DNA of 23,046 nt, taken from NCBI GenBank assembly GCA_016782545.1, contig JADHYG010000012.1, forward strand, positions 1 to 23,046, read 5' to 3'. The notes under the pieces were generated by a model, which was not told the DNA's origin, did not search any database, and saw only the letters and a list, made by a program, of their open reading frames with translations. Within the stretch, counting starts at the first letter, position 1, and each line of letters starts with the position of its first letter. The stretch comes from Candidatus Microgenomates bacterium (lineage in GTDB: Bacteria; Patescibacteria; Microgenomatia; JADHYG01). Made by a program: the position numbers and the translations under genes. Positions 15,901 through 20,861 of this stretch are shown in pieces.

Positions 15901-16092
15901 TGTTGGTTTAGGTTCTTCCTCTTTTTTTCTTACCGGCACCCCCTCTTTTCTTCCAATAAAGTCATAAAGATCTGGAAGAGGGCTTCGGCGGCGTCTGGCA
16001 TCAAATATATCTTTTTGCAGGTCTTGTTGAGCTCTTTTTGTGCCTTTTATAAGTTCTCCAGCTGTTTCTCTTAGAGTTGGTAATCCTGACAT
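12985..16092 (-). CDS. Large hypothetical protein, 1035 aa, no recognised family
   Basis: I do not recognise this protein. It has no signal peptide and no membrane helix. It is largely alpha-helical in composition and rich in Glu, Leu and Lys. A clear coiled-coil segment lies at about residues 684-722 (KQQLDETEAELEQVNAQIKE and following). Around residues 600-620 a more ordered segment reads WFLPNGYGPYTASRRVILSD. The C-terminal 150 residues start with a charged, proline-containing linker and then helices (EWKEIFARYSLEELRILRDT). A scaffold, structural or conflict-related role would be a guess. A 106-residue disordered protein is encoded 38 bp upstream and is probably its partner. It is the main cargo between two ndk-derived repeats. 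Confidence 0.8.
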   Translation of the reverse strand: MSGLPTLRETAGELIKGTKRAQQDLQKDIFDARRRRSPLPDLYDFIGRKEGVPVRKKEEEPKPTIPAIDILFPLAAAPFLKDDEPITTAANEARIKILLMIAKGTLNRPQTLTDLLERGRLLSEADITAERFFGKTEEHYNELKKYLENHPDKSYLLLEDISVGAEESDDISVLLLRATSGIARGVDYLERLSQEARELYQQPPTLWPAVHAGRLDVDVLSHKLSFFTAHLARLEVSEEEAKEYLTACAESEKRSLQYQIGATLNPISLEDRYFDDGRVLPYSLKFVDIRNRFSQKEVINWLSGCPPRQVFQAVLERYQGILEGFGISLPRVQERRFDASVLAVPQVQQEAAADPQALLSLYKAKEAELVSFYAKRLPLISYILARTNLAAGATESGQSAADLISWLRQDGLNQIIIFADKERTDFYDIAKSKIERYGDLGLTEPKDWFVEIDEVLSLLYHYEDKILYTYDEKDNPIFALTKLVHPNFSLATLNIYPTVTGIIFKRMIKNGLLEKEKGAVFLAPKTPSLISLPFLAQLAGITEPEKIESFCQEFTQAVNNYISSARSRAFSHYVEAAKLQEDMKQALAQPEPKFGSHKAGFAPAALWFLPNGYGPYTASRRVILSDGSTAKRELALEGGEIEASALLDSLEGALGDLQRDLPGDYIYKLRQAWINRVWFDKSGGLDIAKQQLDETEAELEQVNAQIKEIEVKIAELRTQGVDVQKARLFFPVQQYPFGSPEQIREIKAQNLLREQGRLRFEKEGILSARQKNLQLVLNDPEKAFADPKLPVDRMAEVLIRPLLSSFTLSVLSTPQELDKNISQECFRGELEEFGVRDREDRMVITAKSLAAGRLLNIVKSLDNLMAKTPDWSQVDVLLGEAETVLRNFQEQMEREDLPSAETEVDLTLLQLPEPDFEKGIWSPEVSKPKVVAESAEEIEPKRPATVAEWKEIFARYSLEELRILRDTLQKEIIKERKAEKVVEKEPAGIRRIQILFDRLVGRDSKTKAELMTKADFERIIDFLSEIIEEKSQGGD

Positions 16093-16130
16093 TCTTTTTC
16101 TAATTCTATCTAAAAGAGGTTCGCGTGCTT

Positions 16131-16451
16131 TTATGGGTTTTTTCCTCCTTTCTTTTGGTGCAGGAGGCGCTCCTGGGAAGAAGGTGCTTTTTCTTCCTCA
16201 ACTGGTTCTGAAGGTAGAGAAGGTTCAGGCTTTTTGACCACTGCTTCTTCTCCCTCTTCTCCTTTTTCTTTAGATTGCTCTTCTTCTAACTGTCGGGCTC
16301 TTTTTTCCAACCTCGAAGCGATACCATCTCCCGGCGCAGGAATATGAGGAAGAATTCTATCTTCACGAGCTTGTTTATCTTCTCCTTCAACCGGCAGATC
16401 TCCTTCAATAGGAACTGGCAATTGCGATTTTCCACTTTCATTCTCATTCAT
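16131..16451 (-). CDS. Small acidic, probably disordered protein (106 aa)
   Basis: Begins MNENESGKSQ. It is dominated by Glu, Pro, Lys and Ser (LEEEQSKEKGEEGEEAV, then PSLPSEPVEEEKAP) and has no hydrophobic segment. I do not recognise a family. An ATG 24 nt further upstream is in frame, but it overlaps the -10 box, so the start at 16451 is preferred. It probably forms an operon with the 1035-residue gene, 38 bp downstream. Such charged tails often serve as adaptors or binding linkers; that is speculation here. Confidence 0.6.
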   Translation of the reverse strand: MNENESGKSQLPVPIEGDLPVEGEDKQAREDRILPHIPAPGDGIASRLEKRARQLEEEQSKEKGEEGEEAVVKKPEPSLPSEPVEEEKAPSSQERLLHQKKGGKNP

Positions 16452-16458
16452 AGGATTA

Positions 16459-16464
16459 ATTATA
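16459..16464 (-). promoter_or_regulatory. -10 box implying leaderless start of the block A operon
   Basis: A perfect TATAAT on the minus strand ends 7 nt before the ATG at 16451. No ribosome binding site fits between. This also argues against the in-frame ATG at 16475. Confidence 0.5.
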
Positions 16465-16560
16465 CATGATTTCAAAAAGATTATTGATTTGTAAGGTTAA
16501 ATGAAAAATAGAGCAAAGAAATGAAGAAGGTTTTTCTGAAAAAAGGCTTAAATGTCTTAA

Positions 16561-16650
16561 GTGTAAGGAACAAAAAAATTTGTTCCCTACAATACTTTGT
16601 TCTCTATCCAAAAATCTCTTCCGGAGAAAAAATGAGGGACATTTCTCTTT
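16561..16650. repeat. 90-bp direct repeat, copy 2
   Basis: Partner of 12799-12888, with four mismatches. It includes the same palindrome GGAACAAAAAAATTTGTTCC and the ndk C-terminal codons. The two copies enclose the 1035-residue gene and its small upstream partner. Confidence 0.92.
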
Positions 16651-16690
16651 TAGCAGTCTCAGGAAAGTCTGAAGCATAGATAATGTTCTC
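16604..16690 (-). pseudogene. ndk 3'-end fragment (28 codons)
   Basis: On the minus strand it reads ENIIYASDF, PETAKREMSLIF, SPEEIFG and then TAG, aligned with the last 28 residues of the intact ndk. About 12 of 81 aligned bases differ. The catalytic His of ENIIHASD is Tyr here, so it is a dead fragment. Similarity ends abruptly near 16690. Confidence 0.9.
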
Positions 16691-16717
16691 AAGACAATTT
16701 TAATTTAACTCGAGAGT

Positions 16718-16859
16718 GTTGAATAAGTAATTTTCATTTGTCATCCTGAACTTGCCTGCCCGCCATAGGCTGCGCCATCAGGCGCTGGCAGGCGGGATTC
16801 AGGATCTATATAGATTCCAGGTCAAGCCTGGAATGACAAGGAAGCGGGAGTTATTCAAC
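16718..16859. repeat. 142-bp structured repeat with terminal inverted ends (MITE/REP-like)
   Basis: Outer 9-bp arms GTTGAATAA (16718-16726) and TTATTCAAC (16851-16859) enclose TTGTCAT (16738-16744) and ATGACAA (16833-16839). Inside are TCCTGAA/TTCAGGA around a GC-rich CTGCCCGCC/GGCGGG-type stem, and ATTCCAGG/CCTGGAAT around TCAAG. The sequence class (GTCATCCTGAACTTG...) resembles dispersed palindromic repeats seen in many bacteria, and a short relative lies in maf at about 12291. No coding capacity. Confidence 0.75.
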
Positions 16860-16956
16860 GGTATCTAACTCCAATTTTGCAAATCATATCAATTTGTGAT
16901 AAATTATTTAATATCTTAAGAATATCTTTAAAAAATAAAGAAAGGGGGTGATTATT

Positions 16957-17655
16957 ATGGGAGAAGGAGAAATAGGAAATGAAAGCAGAGATGTCCGAAG
17001 TAGAATCAAAAAACTCATACAACGACATCAGCCATCCCAAGAGCAGGCCAAAAAAGAACTAACTCCTGCCGAAGCGGTTGAGCATTTTATCACAAGATTA
17101 GAAGGATCTCAAAATGGTGCTGTCAAAGCTTTTGGAGACTGGGCAAGAATTGATTTAGAAAGGCTTGCAAAAGGACTTGAAGAAGCCAAAAGAACAGAGC
17201 CTAGCCTAACTGCGCTTGAATTTTTAGAAAGAAAGTCTTCAAGAGGAACGCATTTAATCGCTGGGCGTGGTTGGGAACCAACGCCAGCACAACGCCAAAA
17301 TCCAAGAGAAAGAAGTACTGTTTCAAACGATACCATCATTGAAATACTAAACAACCCCACACAAGGTTTTCATGAAACATTTCCATCAATAAATAGGGAC
17401 GCCCCGGAAGATCGAGATGATTATGGTTTTGCCTTCACAAAGCAAGGAGACTTTGGTCCAACAAGTGAAGCTAGAGGCATGGCAAAAATGAAAGCTCAAA
17501 GAGCTTGGATAGGCGGAAGTGAAAAACCCGCAGAAATGAATGTTGCTATCAGAACGGATGTAGGACCCGATTTTTTTATAGGTGATGGAGCAACAGTAGG
17601 AATGGCAGTTGAAATACCAAATGCAACAGTAGCTGAGTTTTTAAGTCAAGGATAA
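16957..17655 (+). CDS. Hypothetical protein, 233 aa (block B)
   Basis: I do not recognise a family. The start at 16957 is chosen because AAAGGGGG ends 8 nt before this ATG; the in-frame GTG at 16948 overlaps that ribosome binding site. The N-terminal 70 residues are helical and basic (RSRIKKLIQRHQPSQEQAKK). The rest is polar, with GTHLIAGRGW, DRDDYGFAFTKQGDFGPTSE, and a Gly-rich end, DFFIGDGATVGMAVEI. No signal peptide or membrane helix. The frame stops at TAA (17653-17655) and reopens at once in the same frame with ATG (see next entry), so the C-terminus may be prematurely cut. It is the first gene of a plus-strand group between two ndk 3' ends. Confidence 0.72.
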   Translation: MGEGEIGNESRDVRSRIKKLIQRHQPSQEQAKKELTPAEAVEHFITRLEGSQNGAVKAFGDWARIDLERLAKGLEEAKRTEPSLTALEFLERKSSRGTHLIAGRGWEPTPAQRQNPRERSTVSNDTIIEILNNPTQGFHETFPSINRDAPEDRDDYGFAFTKQGDFGPTSEARGMAKMKAQRAWIGGSEKPAEMNVAIRTDVGPDFFIGDGATVGMAVEIPNATVAEFLSQG

Positions 17656-17784
17656 ATGGAGCTGGGACACGCATTAGATAGCAAAAGGGCCAAATTTATT
17701 CCGTTGGCTGGGCTTTTAGTTTCTCAAGAACCAATCATTGATTGGCTTGAGGCGCAAGTAAACGGGACTCCAGCGCAACCATAA
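17656..17784 (+). CDS. 42-codon in-frame continuation after a stop (split C-terminus or small protein)
   Basis: Directly after the TAA of the 233-residue gene, an ATG in the same frame encodes MELGHALDSKRAKFIPLAGL and continues to a TAA at 17782. Either the parent gene had about 276 residues and has acquired a nonsense codon, or this is a separate small protein translated by termination-reinitiation at TAAATG. No ribosome binding site of its own is visible. Confidence 0.4.
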   Translation: MELGHALDSKRAKFIPLAGLLVSQEPIIDWLEAQVNGTPAQP

Positions 17785-17809
17785 ATTGTAGTAAAAAACA
17801 GTCAATAGT

Positions 17810-17830
17810 ACCCTGAAAGTTAATCAGGGT
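17810..17830. repeat. Small hairpin upstream of the 198-aa gene
   Basis: ACCCTGA (17810-17816) and TCAGGGT (17824-17830) flank a 7-nt loop. No T-run follows. It lies between two genes of block B and may be a weak processing site or part of a regulatory leader. Confidence 0.45.
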
Positions 17831-17855
17831 GACTAAAATCGTAATTTACATTATT

Positions 17856-18452
17856 ATGAACGAACAAGGTGCTGAATTACATGAATCGCACGAAGACAAG
17901 CCTTCAATTAGTCCTTCACTAAAAGAAAAATTAAGACCTGCCACAATAATAATGACTCGCTTAAAGGACAGACAAAAAAATGTTAAAGTAGTTGCAAGCG
18001 ATTTATTAGAAGGACTGGCCGAACGCTATGATAGGGTGAGTTTTGAAATTGCGCGCCACGTAGTTCCAGCAATGATTGCTGTAGGAGATGCCGCTCTATC
18101 GGCAACAGGTGTCGCTGGAACAGCAGAGAGCGGATATCGACTCTGGAAAGATCTTCCAGAAGAAGGTCATCGGACTGACTTGGCTAATAAATACTGGTTT
18201 TATGCCACACTTCCCGCTAGAGAGGTTTTCTTCTGTGCTTCTACGCCAAGACTTGGTAGAAAAGAGCTTGAATTTAATCCGGCTACTTTAACAGCCATGC
18301 GCGCTTATGATTTAGCCACGACGGCTATTTCTGCAGGCTATGGAGCAGTAACTCATGATGTAACTGGTGCTGTTGGTAGTAAGTTGCTTCTCAACTTTGC
18401 AGGCCGACTTGCCGTCAACGCCGCCTCGATTTGTAAATTTACAAAAGGTTGA
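17856..18452 (+). CDS. Hypothetical protein, 198 aa, Ala/Gly-rich helical (block B)
   Basis: Unrecognised. The start at 17856 (MNEQGAELHE) is preferred over the in-frame GTG at 17829, which overlaps the hairpin arm. The N-terminal 40 residues are polar. Two stretches are Ala/Gly-rich and moderately hydrophobic: about residues 62-85 (RHVVPAMIAVGDAALSATG) and the C-terminal 50 residues (LATTAISAGYGAV onward). They could be membrane-associated or amphipathic helices, as in small holin-like or pore proteins, but there is no convincing transmembrane helix. It ends in TGA 7 bp before the next start, so the two are probably co-translated. Confidence 0.62.
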   Translation: MNEQGAELHESHEDKPSISPSLKEKLRPATIIMTRLKDRQKNVKVVASDLLEGLAERYDRVSFEIARHVVPAMIAVGDAALSATGVAGTAESGYRLWKDLPEEGHRTDLANKYWFYATLPAREVFFCASTPRLGRKELEFNPATLTAMRAYDLATTAISAGYGAVTHDVTGAVGSKLLLNFAGRLAVNAASICKFTKG

Positions 18453-18459
18453 TAAAAAC

Positions 18460-18816
18460 ATGACATCTTATAAAAAATCAGTAAAAGATTTCATTGACGA
18501 ATTATTAGAAGCAGTTGCTTTACCAGAACCGCTTCGGAGAACCGTTTTTGGATTGTATCTGACCAGCTTTTACAGATCGTGTTTTGACCTTCTACTTTTC
18601 TTAAAAGCCCACGATAAAGTTTTTTTTAAAAAAATGAATGATTTTCTGGATGATCAAATACGATTACTCTCCAAGAATGAGAGAAATTTTTTTGAGGAAT
18701 TCATGACTAAAAAACACCACCTTATACTAGATGAAATATTAAAAGAGGTGAGGAGTGGGTTAAATGATGAATTAAAGAAGAAATTTGATGCTCAGTTGAA
18801 AAACATGGTCAAATGA
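18460..18816 (+). CDS. Hypothetical protein, 118 aa, all-helical (block B)
   Basis: Unrecognised. It begins MTSYKKSVKDFIDELLEAVA. Longer versions of this frame reach back into the upstream gene; the ATG at 18460 is chosen because AAAAGG precedes it and the gap to the upstream stop is 7 bp. The sequence is predicted to be mostly amphipathic helix with high Lys, Phe and Leu (FYRSCFDLLLFLKAHDKVFFKK) and could fold as a small helical bundle. There are no catalytic motifs. Its end lies 22 bp from the convergent ndk stop. Confidence 0.65.
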   Translation: MTSYKKSVKDFIDELLEAVALPEPLRRTVFGLYLTSFYRSCFDLLLFLKAHDKVFFKKMNDFLDDQIRLLSKNERNFFEEFMTKKHHLILDEILKEVRSGLNDELKKKFDAQLKNMVK

Positions 18817-18838
18817 ATTATTGGTGATTATTAGTTGA

Positions 18839-19258
18839 TTAACTAAAAATCTCTTCCGGAGAAAAAATTAGAGACATTTCCCTCTTAGCAGTTTCTGAAG
18901 AATCTGAAGCATGAATAATGTTTTCTGTTACAGTTGGTCCGCCCAAGTCAGCTCTGATTGTTCCCGACTCAGCCTTGTTTGGATCAGTAGCGCCGCAAAT
19001 CTCACGAACCTTAGAGACTACTCCGTCCCCCTCCCAAACCATCGCCAAAACCGGCGTCCGCATCATAAACTCACACAAAAAAGGAAAAAAATCTTTGTCT
19101 TTATGATGCTCATACCATTTATCAAGAAGGGCTTGATCAAGCTGAACTAATTTAACGGCCATCATCTTAAATCCAGCTTCTTCAAACCGGGAAATGACTT
19201 TTCCGGCAACCCCTTTTTCCATCCCGTCGGGTTTGATTAGAATCAATGTTTGTTCCAT
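18839..19258 (-). CDS. ndk: Nucleoside diphosphate kinase
   Basis: A 139-residue protein of normal bacterial Ndk length. It begins EQTLILIKPDG with the conserved Lys. It contains TGIRADLG-type sequence as SGTIRADLGG and the phosphohistidine motif NIIHASDS, where His is the catalytic residue. It ends AKREMSLIFSPEEIFS. The enzyme transfers the gamma-phosphate between nucleoside triphosphates and diphosphates to balance NTP and dNTP pools in the cytoplasm. Its 3' end is duplicated twice downstream (16604 and 12842), so this intact copy is the right-hand member of a three-copy series. The upstream region carries a repeat cluster (19268-19357) rather than a clear promoter. Confidence 0.97.
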   Translation of the reverse strand: MEQTLILIKPDGMEKGVAGKVISRFEEAGFKMMAVKLVQLDQALLDKWYEHHKDKDFFPFLCEFMMRTPVLAMVWEGDGVVSKVREICGATDPNKAESGTIRADLGGPTVTENIIHASDSSETAKREMSLIFSPEEIFS

Positions 19259-19267
19259 AGATTAAGA

Positions 19268-19357
19268 ATGGTCACATGGTTAAATGGTTATCGCTTCGTC
19301 GAAGCGTCGACTTCGCTTATGGCTAAAGAACTAAACCATATAACTATATAACCATAT
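19268..19357. repeat. 8-bp array, hairpin, inverted 8-bp array upstream of ndk
   Basis: Octamers ATGGTCAC, ATGGTTAA, ATGGTTAT (19268-19291) are followed directly by the hairpin CGCTTCG-T-CGAAGCG (19292-19306). Further right come AACCATAT, AACTATAT, AACCATAT (19334-19357), whose units are close to the reverse complement of the first array. It lies between ndk and the M16 peptidase gene. Confidence 0.78.
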
Positions 19358-19368
19358 AGCTATTTATT

Positions 19369-20658
19369 TTACAATCTTAGCAATTTTTCAAATTGCTGTC
19401 TATTCTTAAACGGTCCAATAACTGCTAAATTCAATTTCTCTTGCCTGAATATATCTTTGGCTACTCTGAAAATATCTCCTTTGGTTACTTTTTCAATTTT
19501 TTGCATTAATTCGTCAGCGGTTTTGATTTCATTCTGTAAAATCTCTTGAGTGCCGTAAAGAGAAGCAATATTTTTTGAATCTTCAAGCTCTAAAATCAAT
19601 CTACCTTTCAAAAACTCTTTTGCTTTCTTAAGTTCTTTACCTCGAACCTCGAACCTCGAACCTCGAACCTTGTCATACTCCTTGAGTATGACATCTATCG
19701 CTTCCTCTATCCTCTTAAGATCCACCCCCGCCTGAGTGACAAAATAACCCACGTCCTGAAACCGTTCTGAAGTTGAGCGCACATAATATGCTAGTCCCCT
19801 TTTTTCTCTCACCTCAATAAACAACCGGCTGGACATCCCACCGCCTAAAATCACCCCTAAAACCGATAAGGCAAACCTGTCCGGATGATCTTGTCGATAA
19901 GCCCGCACTCCCAAACAAAGATGCGCCTGTTCGGTTTTTTTATAAACTACCTCAAGCACTGGCTTCTTTTGCTGATCATTCGCCTTTTCAAACTGCTGAA
20001 ACGGCTGTTTTTTCCAATGGCCTAGATTCTTTTCCACCAAATTTCGAATTTCGAATTTCGAATTTCGAATTTCGCCGGCAGAGCCGGCGATCACCACCAC
20101 ACAATTCCCCGGCGCATAATAACGATGTAAATATTCAAGAAAGTCTTTTCTTTTTAAACTCTTAATCACCTCTTTTTCACCAATAATTCTTCTACCTAAA
20201 GGCGTCTTACCATATAGTAATGTCTCAAAAACTTCCCCCACTTTATAAATCGGCATGTCCTCCCGCATATTCATTTCTTCCAGAATGACTCCTTTTTCTT
20301 TCTCAATCTCTTCTTCTTTAAACAAAGAATTTAAAAGCATGTCTGACAAAACATCTAAAATTAAAGGCAAATGTTTTGAAGCGGTTTTAATGTAATACGA
20401 AGTATTGTCTTTACTAGTGCCTGCATTAAACTCACCACCAATCCCTTCCACCAAAGAAGCAATTTCCAAAGTCGTCGGTCTTTTTTTCGTCCCTTTAAAA
20501 GCCATGTGCTCTAAAAAATGAGAAAGACCGGCGACTCTCTTTTCCTCATACCGGCTCCCCGCCCCCACTAAAACCATCACCGTCACTGATTGAACAGCGG
20601 GCATCGGCACCGTTACCACCCGCAAACCATTTTTAAGAACTGTTTTCTGGTAATTCAT
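19369..20658 (-). CDS. M16-family zinc metallopeptidase (processing-peptidase-like)
   Basis: A 429-residue M16B-type peptidase. The inverted zinc motif HFLEH (His-x-x-Glu-His) is near residue 47, with the second zinc ligand in EEEIEKEKGVILEEMNM downstream. The GSRYEEKRVAGLSH approach to the active site is typical. The C-terminal half repeats the fold (VILGGGMSSRLFIEVREKRGLAYYV). No signal peptide, so a cytoplasmic or membrane-peripheral peptide-degrading role is likely. Two repeat insertions are translated in frame: GEIRNSKFEIRNLVE (20040-20089) and RGSRFEVRGKELKK (19640-19693). TACAAT lies 7 nt before the ATG, with TTGCCT 17 bp further upstream. Confidence 0.9.
   Translation of the reverse strand: MNYQKTVLKNGLRVVTVPMPAVQSVTVMVLVGAGSRYEEKRVAGLSHFLEHMAFKGTKKRPTTLEIASLVEGIGGEFNAGTSKDNTSYYIKTASKHLPLILDVLSDMLLNSLFKEEEIEKEKGVILEEMNMREDMPIYKVGEVFETLLYGKTPLGRRIIGEKEVIKSLKRKDFLEYLHRYYAPGNCVVVIAGSAGEIRNSKFEIRNLVEKNLGHWKKQPFQQFEKANDQQKKPVLEVVYKKTEQAHLCLGVRAYRQDHPDRFALSVLGVILGGGMSSRLFIEVREKRGLAYYVRSTSERFQDVGYFVTQAGVDLKRIEEAIDVILKEYDKVRGSRFEVRGKELKKAKEFLKGRLILELEDSKNIASLYGTQEILQNEIKTADELMQKIEKVTKGDIFRVAKDIFRQEKLNLAVIGPFKNRQQFEKLLRL
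19640..19693. repeat. 7-bp mini-array plus hairpin inside M16 gene (first)
   Basis: Four CCTCGAA heptamers plus CCT (19640-19670) abut a perfect hairpin, TGTCATACTC (19671-19680) with GAGTATGACA (19684-19693) around CTT. Translated on the minus strand as part of a surface linker. Confidence 0.9.
20040..20089. repeat. 7-bp mini-array plus hairpin inside M16 gene (second)
   Basis: Five AATTTCG heptamers (20040-20074) run into a perfect GC-rich hairpin, CGCCGGC (20073-20079) with GCCGGCG (20083-20089) around AGA. Same design as 19640-19693 with unrelated units. Confidence 0.9.
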
Positions 20659-20665
20659 GTTCTTG

Positions 20666-20671
20666 ATTGTA
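20666..20671 (-). promoter_or_regulatory. Promoter -10 box implying leaderless M16 mRNA
   Basis: TACAAT on the minus strand is followed by 7 nt (CAAGAAC) and the ATG at 20658. A -35-like TTGCCT (20689-20694) sits at 17-bp spacing. Confidence 0.5.
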
Positions 20672-20708
20672 CACTAAGATTTCAGACTAGGCAAATTTCT
20701 TTGTGAAA

Positions 20709-20731
20709 CCCCGCACCGACTGGTGCTGGGG
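20709..20731. repeat. GC-rich hairpin in divergent promoter region
   Basis: CCCCGCACC (20709-20717) pairs with GGTGC-T-GGGG (20722-20731) with one bulged T and a GACT loop. It lies between the M16 promoter and the Tat-protein promoter and has no T-run, so a terminator role is unlikely. Confidence 0.6.
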
Positions 20732-20766
20732 TAAACGAGGAGTTTAAAAACCCATCAAAAAAAAGA

Positions 20767-20795
20767 TTGACATATTAGCTATTTAATGATATACT
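20767..20795 (+). promoter_or_regulatory. Strong sigma-70-type promoter
   Basis: TTGACA (20767-20772), a 17-bp spacer, and TATACT (20790-20795). Transcription should start near 20802, downstream of the ATG at 20796, which therefore cannot be the start codon. It likely drives the Tat protein and MoxR-type ATPase genes together. Confidence 0.8.
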
Positions 20796-20861
20796 ATGGG
20801 TTATTCTGGATTAACATCCAGGATTTTTAGATTTATTCTTAAAAACTTTAAACACTACCTT

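Noticed and set aside
16131..16475. Start of the small acidic protein at 16475
   Set aside because: The eight extra codons contain the TATAAT box; the ATG at 16451 has correct leaderless spacing.
16456..16692. Minus-strand 78-codon frame upstream of block A
   Set aside because: It runs through the ndk fragment in the wrong frame and overlaps the block A promoter.
3542..18452. Alternative genetic code with TGA as Gly
   Set aside because: Several genes end at TGA at natural family lengths (GT2, PaaX/Cas2-like copy 2, 198-residue protein).
18367..18459. N-terminal extension of the 118-residue gene
   Set aside because: It overlaps the preceding gene out of frame; the ATG at 18460 gives a clean 7-bp gap and a plausible ribosome binding site.
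20709..20731. tracrRNA-like terminal hairpin (GCACCGACTGGTGC)
   Set aside because: Only the stem sequence is reminiscent. There is no anti-repeat, no T-run and no Cas9/Cas12 gene nearby.
20796..20861. N-terminal extension of the Tat protein starting at ATG 20796
   Set aside because: This ATG directly follows the -10 box and precedes the expected transcription start. The extension would also push the twin-arginine motif far from the N-terminus.
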